From: Solanum dulcamara | Lineage: Eukaryota; Streptophyta; Magnoliopsida; Solanales; Solanaceae | Length of the DNA stretch: 64,000 nt | NCBI RefSeq assembly: GCF_947179165.1 | Contig: NC_077238.1 | Coordinates: 72,544,757 to 72,608,756, forward strand | Direction: 5' to 3' | Shown here: positions 1-11,629 of the stretch, in pieces | Numbering within the stretch: position 1 is the stretch's first letter | Layout: every line of letters begins with the position of its first letter | The notes under the pieces: model-generated | Database searches by the model: none | The model's input: the letters and a program-made list of their open reading frames with translations, nothing else | Told to the model about the DNA's origin: nothing | Program-made: the position numbers and the translations under genes

Positions 1-735
1 ATGCCTATAAATTCATTCTTGACTGCTATGAGAGGTTGCAGAAGTTGGGGATAGTATACCAGTACAGAGTGGAGTTTGTGACATTTCAGGTGCAGGGAGA
101 GGCCAAGCAGTGGTAGAGGGCTTATTTAGAGTGTCGTTCACCAGTGTTGCCCCCACTTACTTGAGTTCAGTTTCATGCCCTGTTCCTTGAAAAATATGTG
201 CTCCGTACTTGAGAGACCACAAGAAGGATGAGTTCATGGCACTGGAGTAGGGAGGTTTGTTAGTGATTGCTTATAAGGCCAAATTTTATGCGTTTCCCAT
301 ATATGCGACTTAGCTGGTCACTACCAAGGAAGAGAGGATCCATTTATTTGTGAAGGGATTGAACCCCAAGTTGCAGATGCTGTCAGTTCACATGACTTCA
401 TCAAGAAGGAGTTTCAACGAAATCACTAACTTTGTGAAAAAGGTAGAAGGTATAAGAAAAGATGGGCAGGCCAAAGCTTTGGCTAAGAAGACCAAGAGCA
501 CATGTAATTTTTAGGGATCCTATTCTAGAGGGTCAGGCAGGCTGGTAATTGCAGCCCAGCCAATTTAGTCAACTCTGTCTACTTCTATTGATAGTTTTTC
601 AAGTACTCCACAGCCGCATCCGACCCATAAGGGTGAGAGAGCATCATTTCCAGGTAACAAGCCATCTTTTGATCGCGATTATTTTAATTATGGAGAACTG
701 AGGCATATACATAGGGAATGTCCTCACCTTCGTAA
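1..735 (+). pseudogene. gag (retrotrans_gag and zinc knuckle), degenerate
   Basis: Translating with stops ignored gives a Ty3-type capsid: a block with QGEAKQW and RAYLEC near 90-140, FLEKY and DEFMALE near 185-245, then AKFYAFPIYAT and VKGLNPKLQ near 280-380, as in the retrotrans_gag family. The nucleocapsid knuckle near 680-735 reads YFNYGELRHIHREC: the two leading cysteines are lost while the His and last Cys remain, so it could not bind zinc normally. Stops replace several Trp and Gln codons, a pattern expected from C-to-T decay of methylated DNA. The start codon lies upstream of the window. Confidence 0.75.
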
Positions 736-949
736 GACAGTTTCAACACCCTAGCATGCTAGAGCAATATTACCCACGACCGGGGGAAACAATGGTAGAG
801 GACGTCCATAGGGTGGGCGAGGAGGAAATCAAAGAGGCTATGGAGTCCAAGGTAATAGTAGTACAGGTTGAGGATCATCCCAGCCAGCCAGGGAGGTGGC
901 CCTTTAGGATGACCGAAATTAGTTTTATGCATTTTCGGGCAAGACCGAG

Positions 950-1320
950 GCAAATGTGTCTGACGCAGAGATCACATTTACTATTATTGTATGTGACTGG
1001 ATGGGTACTGTTTTATTTGATCTAGGGTCTACTTACTCTTTTGTATCCGTGAAATATGTCTTGGGTTTTGATGCACTGTGTGATATATTATATGCCCCCG
1101 TTCATGTTTTTACCCTTATTGGAGAGTCATTTATAGCCACCATGTTTATCATGCTTATTTTGTGATGTTTATGGGATTTCAAACTTAGGTTGACTTAATG
1201 ATTTTAGACATGATCGATTTTGATATAATCTTAGGCATGACTTGGTTGTACCCCTATTTTGCTACACTTAATTGTAATACAAAAACTATGGCTCTAGAGA
1301 TCCCGGAGAGAGAAAGGTTA
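950..1320 (+). pseudogene. Retropepsin-like aspartic protease, degenerate
   Basis: The active-site segment reads VLFDLGSTYSFVS (about 1009-1047). The usual D-[ST]-G/D-P-G catalytic triad is here D-L-G, so the Asp is kept. A second conserved block, LDMIDFDIILGMTWL, lies near 1205-1245, in another frame after a frameshift. This is the normal gag-PR spacing in gypsy elements. It would have cleaved the polyprotein; it is now broken by the frameshift and stops. Confidence 0.7.
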
Positions 1321-1332
1321 GAGTGAGAAGGA

Positions 1333-2229
1333 GTGTACAAGCCTAAGCCAGCTAAGGTCATATCATTTTTCCAGGCTAGAAAAATGGTGGGGCAGGGTTG
1401 TTTGTCCTATCTGGCCTATATTCGGAATATGGAGATAGAGTCTCCTTCTATTGAGTCCATTCCGGTAGTGCATCAATTTCTTGAAGTGTTTTCTTCAGAC
1501 TTACCTGGTATGCCTCCTCACGGAGACATAGATTTCTGCATTGACTTAGAGTCGGGCACTCATCCAATTTCTATTTCTCCCTACCATATGGCTCCAGCGA
1601 AGTTGAGAGAGCTTAAGGCTAAAATTCAAGAACTCCTTGATAAGGGATTCATCCATCCCAATGCTTCTACGTAGGGTGCTCCAGTGTTATTTGTTAGGAA
1701 AAAAAATGGTAATATGAGAATGTGCATTGACTACCGACAACTGAGCAAGGTTACCATCCATAGTAAATATCCCTTGCCATGTATTGATGACCTCTTTGAT
1801 CAGTTGCAAGGTGCATCAGTCTTCTCAAAGATTGATCTCAGGTGTAGGTACCATCTTTTAAAAATTAGGCCTAAGGATGTGCCCAAAACAACTTTTATAA
1901 TCAGGTATGGGCACTATGAATTTCTGGTGATGTCTTCTGGGCTTACCAATGCACCTGCAGCCTTCATAAGTTTGATGAATGGGGTGTTCAAGACGTTCTT
2001 GAATCCATTTTAGGACATGTTGATGCAAAGGAAGGGGTGATGGTAGACCCATAAAAGATTGAGGCAGTTAAGAACTGGGCTCGGCCTAGTTTCATGACCG
2101 AGGTTAGAAGCTTTGTGGGACTGGCCAGTTATTGTCACTAGTTCATGAAGAATTTTGCTTCTATCGCTACTAACTTGACCAGGCTGACTAAAAAATGGGT
2201 GCCATTCGAGTGTGCTGACAAGTGCGAAG
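1333..2229 (+). pseudogene. Gypsy reverse transcriptase, N-terminal part, catalytic box deleted
   Basis: 1333-1674 encodes the PR-RT linker and fingers (SDLPGMPPHGDIDF, then ISPYHMAP and LLDKGFIHP). After one stop, 1684-2013 continues with [31 protein letters not shown] and [10 protein letters not shown]. At about 2012 the frame jumps from FLNPF straight to a GH-V-KEGVMVD-like stretch. This removes roughly 60 residues, including the [FY]xDD metal-binding box, so the enzyme is dead regardless of the stops. The remainder to 2229 is the RT-connection segment (SFVGLASY, FASIAT, LTRLTKK). Confidence 0.85.
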
Positions 2230-2234
2230 CGAGC
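2230..2234. repeat. Target-site duplication of the Athila-like insertion (left copy)
   Basis: CGAGC at 2230-2234 precedes the LTR start TGATCTTGGG. AGAGC at 12993-12997 follows the right LTR end. Four of five bases match, and the flanking host codons join correctly when the insert is removed. Confidence 0.75.
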
Positions 2235-3567
2235 TGATCTTGGGTACATTTATGTGTCCAATAGCACATAAAACCCATAATACATTAGTCAAGTTGAGAG
2301 TAAATTCCTTGAGTTTAGTTCATATTTTTGAATATTTGTGTATTGTTGTAACCAACCAACATGATTTGACACTTTCAGGGCTAATTGAGAAACAATAGAC
2401 ATTCAAAGTTTGATCGCATTGAAAGTGGAGTTTAAAGGAGAAGTTGGGAACAAGATTTGAAGAAAATACACTATAAAGAAGTAAGTCTGCATCGCGGACT
2501 TCGACTTCAGTAATTAAATTCCAAAACTTGGAATTTATTTGACTTAACAATGCGGACCTGGTTTTAGATAGCATAAATTTCTGCCGACACAAGAAATGAA
2601 AAATTTTGTATTTTTGGTGCTATAAATAGCGCCTACTTTAATTCCGTATTTTTGATGCTATAAATAGCACCTTTACATATTTTATTAAAAAGTAAATTAG
2701 ATTGTTGGGAAAGGATTGAAGAAGACTAAGGAAGAACTACTTTTGGTGATTTTTTCTTCTTTTCTTTCATTTGAATTCAAGTTTTTATGTTAGTAATGAT
2801 TTATGTAATTATGTTACAAATTATGAGTGGCTAAATCCCTTGTTCTTGGGTTGTAGCCAAAAGATGAAGGTTTGAATCTTGATTGCTTTGCATGAAAATG
2901 GGTTTTTGTATGTGATTACTCTTATATTCTTATTTTGATTGTTTTAATACTTAATCACCATTAGAACAAATTTGTTGTCCACCCTGAACTCCGAAGATGA
3001 AAAGAGGATAGAACACTATAATATAAGGAGCATGTTTGTCCTAGAATTGCCTAGAATAATTCGTGTATAGAATGACTGTGACACATATCTATCTATACAC
3101 CATGTTTGGTTACTAAATAGGATGATAATATTAATGTATTTTTATTGGTTTATGTTTATCCCTGCTCAACGATGTAGTTAAGCTATCAATAAGTGTAGGC
3201 AATTAGATATCGGAAGATCATAATTGTAAAATCAACCCTGTAATCAGTAATCAAAAACCCATTGAATACCAAGGTAAAGGAGTTTAGACCAAAAATCCTT
3301 GAGTGCTACAACCCTGGGACTCTTCTTTAAATCGATAAAATTTCTCTAATATAGTTCAATCATTTTTTCATATCGTATTGGTATAATTATTTTTAGAGAT
3401 ATAAATGAACTCAACCCTTTGAAAACACGCATGAATAATTTAAATTATTGAAAAGCTAACTAACGCCTAATTATATTTTCCTGTGGGTTCAATATCCGGT
3501 TCTTAAAGAGGGTCACTATATTACTTTTTAGACCGTGTACACTTACGTGTGTGTTTGGACACCAACA
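2235..3567 (+). repeat. 5' LTR of Athila-like element
   Basis: 1333 bp, TG...CA termini. It aligns along its length with 11630-12992, sharing for example the blocks around TTCCAAAACTTGGAATTTAT and TTGTTCTTGGGTTGTA. Point differences and small indels (1333 versus 1363 bp) indicate an old insertion. It contains a weak copy of the GCGGAC palindromic motif near 2490-2555. Confidence 0.9.
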
Positions 3568-3599
3568 ATCAAGAAGTGCAAGAAACAGAAGTGTGGAAG

Positions 3600-4632
3600 A
3601 CATGCTTAAAAAACTCATGAGTGATAAAGCTAAGCTAGTTGCAGATGTTCTTCAATACCAAATCACTACTCAAAATTTAGAGAAACAGGTGGCATAGCTA
3701 GCAAGTGCTCAAAATTCTTGACCGTAAGGTGGTTTACCAGGTAACATTGATCCAAACCCCAAATAGGTAAATATTGCGAGCACACGAAGTGGAGGAGCAT
3801 TAGTTGAGCTAGTGTCACAAAGCAAAGGTAGTGAAGGCATAAGTAAAGCTATGGAGATTGAAGCTAGTGAATCTAGCCAACCACTGACGGAGCAAGAGCA
3901 AAAAATAAAACCACCTCCCCCATTCCCACAAAAATTTAAAAAGAAGAAAGATGAGGAATGTTTTGAAAAATTCATAGACATGTTTAAAAAGGTAAAAATT
4001 AACTTACCTTTGATTGATGTGTTATAGGGCATTCCAAAATATGTCAAGTTTGTCAAATATATCGTAGCCAATACGAGCAAGTTAGTTGAATTTGAAATAG
4101 TGGCATTCACTGGAGAGTGTAGTTCAAGAATCTTGAACAAAGTTAAGCTTCCAGCTAAATAAAAAGATCCAGGTAGTTTCACGGTAAAGGTAACTATTGT
4201 TAAGTACAGTAATGCAAGAGGTCTCTATGATCTAGGTGCTAGTATAAATTTGATGCCTAGATATATGCTTAAGAAATTAGGTCTGGGAGAACTCAAAGCA
4301 ACCACCATTTTGCTACAGTTAGCTAGTCGTTCTGTAGCTAGACCTGATGGTATTATTGAGGATGTGTTAGTTCAAGTGGGATCCCTCATCTTTTCTGTTG
4401 ATTTTATTGTATTAGATTTTGAGCTTGATCTAGATGTTCCTTTTATCTTGGGGCATCTATTCTTAGCAACATTCAATGCACTTATTGACATGGCTGCAGG
4501 TAGATTGACGATGAAAGCACATGACAAAGTGGAGGTGTTTGATATATATCAGGCACTGAAGTTACCTACAGTCTATGAAGAGCTGTCTGATATAAATATA
4601 ATCGATGAGCAATCTCAGTTCAATGCATTTTA
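3600..4632 (+). pseudogene. Athila-like gag C-terminus and aspartic protease
   Basis: The frame opens at once in the gag C-terminal region (MLKKLMSDKAKLV, then PGNIDPNP, TRSG and PPPPFPQKFKKK). It runs with stops at about 3695, 3766, 4026 and 4159 into the protease. The active site reads LYDLGASINLMP near 4218-4253, with catalytic Asp and Gly retained, and the flap and C-terminal motif LDVPFILGHLFLATF lies near 4427-4470. The usual ~400-500 gag residues ahead of this are absent: the 5' LTR ends at 3567, only ~35 bp upstream. Confidence 0.75.
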
Positions 4633-4639
4633 GCAAAAT

Positions 4640-5820
4640 ATCCTTTGGAAATAGTTGTGATGGGTCAAGATATTGAAGAGGACATGAAAGCTAAAGAGTT
4701 AGCTAGTGGGCTTGATATGCCAAATGTCAGCATGTGGAAAAAAAGAATGTGGAACCTTTGAACAGAGAATTGGGTCCTTCACCCAAGACATCTCTAGAAA
4801 AAGCTCCTAACTTGGAGTTGAAGCAATTGCCAGCACATCTCAGGTATGCTTTTGTTGGAGTGAATAATACCTTACTTGTAATTCTTTCATCTGCTTTGTC
4901 TGAGGTGCAAGTCACAACAAAACTTAAGGTATTAAAAAGGCACAAGATGGCAATTGGATGGCAAATGGTTGATCTTCATGGTATCAACCCCGCTTTGTGC
5001 ATGCATAGAATTTTCATGGAAGAAGGACATAAGGCTAGTGTACAATCATAATGCCGGTTGAACCCCATCATGAAAGAGGAGGTGAAAAAGATATAATTAA
5101 GTGGCTAGATGCAGGCATAATATACCAATCTCTGACAGTAAGTAGGTAAGCCCAGTTTAGTGCGTACCAAAGAAAGGAGAAATGATTGTGGTGACTAATG
5201 AGAAGAATGAGTTAATCCCTACAAGAACAGTAACTGGGTGGCGTATATGCATGGACTACAGCAAGTTGAATGATGCCACAAGGAAAGATCACTACACTGT
5301 ATCTTTTATTGACCAAATGCTTGATTGTTTAGCAAGCCTAGAATACTATTGTTTATTGGACGGGTACTCGGGTTACAATCAGATTATCATTGTACTGGAG
5401 GACCAGGAAAAGACAATGTTCATATGCCCATTGGAACATATGCATTTAAGCGTATGCCATTTGGTCTTTGCAATGCACCCGCCACTTTTCAGAGGTGCAT
5501 GATTGCTATATTTTATGATATGGTGGAAGAGTTTGTAGAGATTTTTATGATGAATTTTCAGTCTTTAGAGAGTCTTTTGATCTTTTTTTGCAAAATCTAG
5601 AGAAAGTACTAGCAAGGTGTGAGGAAACAAATCTCGTCTTAAACTAGGAGAAATGTCATTTCTTGGTAAATGAGGGTATTGTGTTGGGATACAAAGTTTC
5701 AAAATATGGTTTGGAGGTAGAAAAAAATAAAATTGAAATGATTGAGAAGCTTCCACCACTGGTTTCAGTGAAAGGTGTCCGCAGTTTTCTAGGTCATGTC
5801 GGATTGTACCAGTGATTCAT
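4640..5820 (+). pseudogene. Athila-like reverse transcriptase, inactive
   Basis: A linker (LELKQLPAHLRYAF near 4807-4850) leads to RT blocks CVPKKGEMIVVTNEKN (about 5161-5210), TGWRICMDYSKLND, DGYSGYNQI and FGLCNAPATFQRCM (about 5455-5505). A frameshift near 5430 splits the last two. The metal-binding box, normally F-M-D-D-F, reads FMMNF at about 5546-5562 after a small compensating indel, so both catalytic aspartates are lost. Confidence 0.8.
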
Positions 5821-6560
5821 CAAAGATTTTTCAAAGATTGCTAGACCCATGTGCACCTTGTTAGAAAATAAGGGAAAATTTATTTTTGATGATAAATATT
5901 TACAGGCCTTTGAACTCTTGAATAAGAAGCTAATTGAAGCCCCCATCCTGATAGCTCCTAATTGGGAGCTACCTTTTGTGCTGATGTGCGATGCAAGTGA
6001 CACAACTGTGGGAGCAGATTTGGGACAAAGGAAGGAGAAAATTTTTCACTCAATTTATTATGCCATCAAAACTCTTGACTCTGCTCAGGCCAACTACATG
6101 GTCATTTAGAAAGAAATATTGGCATTAGTTTATGTATTTGATAAATTCCGTTCTTACCTGGTAGGTACAAAAGTGATTATTTATACTGACCATGAAGACC
6201 TCAGGTATTTGTTCAATAAGAAGGATGCAAAACCTAGATTATTCAGATGTATCTTACTACTCTAAGAATTCGATATTGAAATCAAAGATAGGAGGGGATG
6301 CAAAAATCAAATAGCAGACCACCTATCAAGATTAGAGGATTCATCCCATGTAGGTGAAAAAAAGTCGATAAAGAAAGAGTTTCTAGATGAGCAACTATTG
6401 GCAATAGAGGTACAAGAACTCCCATGGTATGCAGATATTGGGAACTACATTGTGAGTGGAGTATTTTCCCTCGAAGCAAACTCCCAACAAAAAAAGAGGC
6501 TAATGTATGATTTAATGTTCTATATATGGGATGAACCTTATTTATTCAAAAAGGATGTTG
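5820..6560 (+). pseudogene. Athila-like RNase H and connection
   Basis: The RNase H domain is recognisable by LMCDASD (about 5980-6000), the A-KTLDSAQANY segment, [14 protein letters not shown] and [10 protein letters not shown], followed by ADHLSRLED near 6315-6345. Three of the expected acidic catalytic positions are visible as D in MCDAS, E in the KEILALVY stretch and D in YTDH. Stops interrupt near 6106, 6264 and 6563. Confidence 0.75.
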
Positions 6561-6565
6561 ATTAG

Positions 6566-7680
6566 ATGATAAGAAGATGTGTTCCTGAGTCTGAAGTTCA
6601 ATATATTCTACACAATTGCCATTCATCTGCTTATGGTGGACATCATAAAGGCAAACGAATATCCCATAAGGTATTGCAGTCAGGTTTCTTTTGGCCTAAT
6701 TTATTTAAAGATGTTGCAGGATTTTTGAAGAGGTGTGATCAATGCCAAAGGTTAGGCACAATATCAAGAAGGCATGAGATGCCGTTGAATAACATTCTGG
6801 AGGTAGAGATCTTTGATGTGTGGGGAATTGACTTCATGAGTTGCTTCCCATCATCATATGGAAATCAATATATACTAGTGGCAGTTGATTATGTTTCTAA
6901 ATGGGTCGAGGCCATTGTATTTCCAACCAATGACTCTAAAGTGGTAAGTCGCTTCCTCAAAAAGCACATTTTCACTAGGTTTGGCACTCCATAGGCTATA
7001 AATCAAATGATAAAGAATCTGTTGGCTAAATTTGGTATCAGGAACAAGGTCAGCATGGCATATCACCCCCAAACTAGCGGAAAGGTTGAGGTATCAAATC
7101 TTGAGGTTAAGCAAATCCTTTAGAAAACTGTAAATGCTACAAGGAATGATTGGGCTATGAAACTATATGAAGCGCTCTGGGCCTACCAGACTATATATTA
7201 AACACCAATTATCACTTTACCGTACCATATGGTATTCGAAAAAGTATGTCACCTGCCCGTAGAACTGGAGCACCAAGCATATTAGCCCATCAAAAATTTG
7301 AACCTAGACCCAGAATTGGTAGTTAGAAAATGTATGGATCAACTACATAAATTGGAGGAATTGAGACTCCATGCTTATGGGAATGCAAAGTTGTATAAAG
7401 AGAAGACAAAGCAATGACACGACAAGCATATTGTCGCTTGAAAATTTAAACTAGGTCAAAAAGTCTTGCTTTTTGACTCGCGTTTGCTACTTTTTCCAGG
7501 TAAGCTTCTATCGAAATGGAGTGGACCATTTGAGGTGGTGCGAATATCGGCATATAGAGGCATTGAACTATGGAATCGCGCTAAATTGACCACCTTCGTA
7601 GTGAATGGCAGTGTGTTAAGTACTATTTTGGGTAAGATGTTGATCGTGAGGAAGAAAGAATTGAGCTAAGAATGAATGAA
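6566..7680 (+). pseudogene. Athila-like integrase
   Basis: The zinc-binding HHCC domain is at 6599-6770 (HNCHSS...GGHHKGKR, then CDQCQRLG). The DDE core starts with [13 protein letters not shown] (about 6818-6856) and continues through [11 protein letters not shown]. After a stop at 6993 the second part contains MAYHPQTSGKVE, where E is the third catalytic residue. The stretch usually holding the second catalytic Asp (D-x-G-x-H-F) is garbled to AINQMIKN. The C-terminal domain (KWSGPFEVV) is at 7466-7669. There is no chromodomain, as expected for Athila. Confidence 0.8.
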
Positions 7681-8094
7681 GCCACAACTGAGTCATGTCA
7701 CGACTTTAAATCAGGTGTTTCATAGGAGGCAACCCATGAGGTATTGTAAAATATTTTTAATTAGAGGTTATAATGGATTGTGCTGTCCGTCAGTACATGC
7801 TTTATCATAAATGGGATTCATGTACAGAGGGGAAAGGCTACTTGAATAAGAATACCGGAGTCTACCTTCGCATTAGGAGTTTCTTGTAGGAATGGATTTA
7901 TCCTAGAAAAATTGAGTCCAAGTTTGAATGCCCATTCGATTTCTTATCGATTCCCAACCAACTTTGAGAATAAACGACTCACTATGATTCTTTTTCTATA
8001 TCCCTCTATCCTCTGATTTCACTCGAAAAATCATAGGGGCTTTCAGATAGTTTCTTTTTTGTTTTAGTCTATAATTTAGTGTATAAAATAAAAT

Positions 8095-8350
8095 AAAATA
8101 AAAAAAGAATTTGGATGAAGCCTGCACAGTGAGGTCCGCGACAAGTCCACATCGGGGATATATTCCATCTCAGTTCAAATTTTCCCAGGTATGTTTTCGA
8201 ACAAATTTTTGGTGAAAATAAGTTCCAAGTAAGGTGCGCACCCAGTCTGAGTCGCGGACCTGGCTTATTTCAATAAAAATTGCAGTTCAAAACTTTGACA
8301 CTCTAAACAATAAGGTCTGTGAAAAGTCTGTTTGCGGACCTGGGATATTT
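8095..8350 (+). repeat. Array of GGTCCGCG / CGCGGACC half-palindromes
   Basis: Between integrase and the extra ORF are three units: GAGGTCCGCGACAAGTCC near 8130, GTCGCGGACCTGG near 8250, and AAGGTCTGTG...TTGCGGACCTGG near 8311-8342. Related copies lie in both LTRs (about 2490-2555 and 11945-11985). The surrounding 7681-8890 stretch is otherwise without recognisable coding content. Confidence 0.55.
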
Positions 8351-8889
8351 TTTGAGATTTTTCATCTAAAAAGATGGGTTTATCCCATTTTAATGGGTGT
8401 ACCCAACGAAATCAGTCTTTAAAGTTTCTATTGTTCCAAATCTTTGGTTTAAAACATGCTTGTAGTAGGGGTGATTATGCATGCTTGAACTTGAATACTA
8501 TGTTGGGTTAATTATGAGTTTATCTGTGAGTTCAATTAGGGTAATGTGGTAGTGGTCTGAAGTTTGGGTTGAAATGATTTGTTGTATTGAATCATGTATG
8601 TTTATTTTTTAGGAATATGCTAGATTACAGGAGGCTATTTTGAATTCGTGTAGTATTGGACTCACCATGTTGATTATTTGAAGTGTGGGTTGGTTTGTTA
8701 GAATGTATGTGCATAGTATTCAAATAAAGGGAAGTCTGAGTACCTTCATATTACTTGCGTGCTAATGAAATGCTTAAGTGTGGGGTACAAGCCACATTTA
8801 GGTTCTTATATGTTGTTTTTGGGTGGCTTATTTATAGCAAAAATGTCATCTTTTTAAAGTTCAGGAAAGGAACCAGCAGGCCTTGAAAG

Positions 8890-10053
8890 AAGGAAAAGAG
8901 AGAGAGAGGCACCCTCTATACCACCTGCCCCACCCATGCCTCAAGGCCTATCTCATCGATTTGGCTTAAAAGTGGTGCATCCAACTGGAAAAACCTGATA
9001 CAAGCGACACACCGAGTCTTGCTATCTCTCCAATATGCCAATCGATGAAGAAAAATTGGCTAGAGACTACCCCCAAATTAGGTGGAGAATAGAGAAACTG
9101 AATATGTATTTCTTGTTTGCTGACCCAAAGCCGTGCAATTTGCACGTGGTATGAGAATTTTATGCAAACTGTCAACCTGATCATCACACTCATTACATCA
9201 CAGTCCGAGAGGTTGATGTTCCTCTATCTGCAATGTCCATAAATGAGATATTGGGAACTCTAGAGATGCCTACCACTGTCTTGACAGATTTGAATATTCA
9301 ACCGCCATACAGGGACGTCCTACATACATTATATGGGCCCAGGTCAACAGCAAAGTGGGTACGCCACAGGCTTCAAGGCTACCATAACACATTCCCATAT
9401 GCTCATCTTAACAAAGAAGCACGTGTATGGGTGAAAATTATCATGCACAATATTATTCCAAGACTCTACTACATCGAATTAATGCGGGACAGAGTGTGCT
9501 TGGTCTATGCCATTATAAAAGGGATAAATATGAATGTTGGTGTTGTTATCAAATCCACTATCCGGATGTGTAGATTCCATCGAGGTAGGGGGTTTGCATT
9601 CAGAGGACTCATCACAGAGATATGCCAAAGGGTCGGGGTCCCCAAGGAACAATATGATTATATGGCCCCCTTCCCCTAGATTTTTATGATGTCGCAAACA
9701 TTAAGGGGCTAGACTATACTCACGGCCAAGTCGTCACTATCCAGGAATGCGCAAGGTGCGATGATATGATCACACCAAGAATGTTTGGCTTGGAGATGCT
9801 TCGACACCGCACCGAAGGGTGAGCTTCAACTGAAGAAGAACTCCGTGAGGTAGAGAGACAATACCCACTGAACGAGCACGCTATGGCTGTCCTAAGACTA
9901 AGACCTGATTTTTATGAGCCTACTGAAGATGACATCCCTAAATATGAGGATAAGAGGAGGACCAGTTCAGATGTGGAGTCAAATTTGGAGGCTACAGAGT
10001 TTGACCCCCTGACAGTAGAAGATCCGGATGCTGGCGGACAAATGGATGAGTAG
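8890..10053 (+). pseudogene. Extra 3' ORF of Athila-like element (plant transposon-protein type), broken
   Basis: Reading from about 8975 with two Trp-to-stop changes gives LARDYPQIRWRIEKLN, EFYANCQPD, ITVREVDVPLSAMSINEILG, then the open part 9233-9679 (LNKEARVWVKIIMHNIIPR, MRDRVCLVYAIIKGINMNVG, FRGLITEICQRVGV). After a frameshift near 9685 the tail continues to a stop at 10053 with an acidic end. The pattern FYAN...VRGxxV...L-GxP...W-xF-xxxLxP...R..LLYAI is what I recall of the ORF found after pol in Athila/Tat elements. Its biochemical role is unknown; it has been called env-like by position. Confidence 0.6.
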
Positions 10054-11616
10054 ACAGGGAAGTCTACTACCTTGTGCTCCTGAGGAGAATGTCCAACTCT
10101 AAGTGTGGGGTGGAATCTGTTTAATTAAATCATATCTGCTTATTATTATTAAGTTTGATGTTTGTTTTATCTAGATTGCTAAGTGTGGTTATTTTTGTTA
10201 GACTTATATTGTGATTTATCTGGATTGGCACTTGTTTATTTTTTTTCGTACTGATATTTTGGGTTTATCTTAAATATTCTTTAATTGTTGATGTCGTTTA
10301 ATTTTTTTTTCTAACCTTGGGTTTTATGGCATTTGTTATCGGTTCTTTGGCCATGAATAGTCCCTTTGAACCATATATAATTTTTTTTCTTTTTAGATAT
10401 TTTTAATGAATATAAAGTGTTGTGCCAAACTATCAAATTGCAAAGGTAACAAATGAAATGATTGAAAAATTGACTAACTTGAGACACCTAAGACTCTGTG
10501 TTAGATTTTGAATAATGTTGAATTCATGTGATTGTGGTTGAAATTTCTAAAGAATTATCATTCTGAAATTAAACATGTGCAGTTTGAGTAAGGTTAATTG
10601 TATAATCCTGGTTGCTTTTTATTGTCAGAACTTGCCCTGTATGTATGAGTAGTGAAAATAAAGGAAGTTTAGAATTTAGGGAAAGGATTTGGGAAATTCT
10701 TTGGTAACCTCATTTTTAAAACCACTTGTGTACCACCTTAATGTAAATCCATAGTTAGCCCTTTTGAGCCTTTGACTTGGTTCTTTGACAGCCTAGTTTG
10801 AAGCCTATTCCAATTTTTTCTGAGACCATAATTTTTTTCTAAGAAGCCAAGCGCTTTGAAAAAGAAAAAAAGCGGAGAAATAGGAGGCTAACAACCTTGG
10901 ATTACTAAGAATGAAACTATTGGTGCAATTAATTGAAATAAAATCTTGTGTTAGGGAAGACAAGCTTGTGGAAAATAAAAAGAACTTCAACCACATTATG
11001 GTTGAAGTTAGTAAAGAAAAGAAGAATTCATTTACACAGATAAATGAAGTAAAATATTAAGCTAACGAAACAACAAAGTGGTAAGAATAAGGTTATGAAG
11101 TACTTGAAATGAATTAAAGAATGTAGTGTGTTGAAAGCGCTTGGGAACCAAGTCACTATACTTGTCCAGATTTATACCCACCCGTATCCTAGCCCACATT
11201 ACAACTTGAAAAAATCCTAAGTGATCCTTAAGTCTTAGCTTCCTTAATAGAACTGCTTAATATACTAGGGCAAGCCTATGGTTCATCTTGAGCAACTTGT
11301 GATTTTATTTGAGTGAGTGAGCGAATTTTGTCTGAATACCCATTGTTATTGACAAGGAATATAACTGCAAGAGTATGGGTAATTCTTTCTTGGTGAGAGA
11401 ACATGTTTAATGAAAGCACATGTTTGTTTTATTATAGAGTCAACTCTCGAGTTTATGTGGTGTTGAGTTAGTCAGTTGCTCTAACAAAATTAGACATGTG
11501 TTTGTAATGAAAGCTAATTATGCAATCACTATAGTTTGGTAGAATTTCTTTATATATCATGTATTTGTTATTTTAGGAATAAGACTGGGAGTTTGTTCGA
11601 GGACTAACAAAGTTAT
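10054..11616 (+). other. Long 3' non-coding region of Athila-like element
   Basis: About 1.56 kb, AT-rich, with no open frame of note. Long internal non-coding stretches between the last ORF and the 3' LTR are usual for Athila. I see no gene here. Confidence 0.6.
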
Positions 11617-11629
11617 AAGTGTGGGGTAA
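11617..11629 (+). other. Polypurine tract of Athila-like element
   Basis: AAGTGTGGGGTAA lies directly before the 3' LTR. A purine-rich AGTGTGGGG motif in this position is the plus-strand primer site of such elements. Confidence 0.65.
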
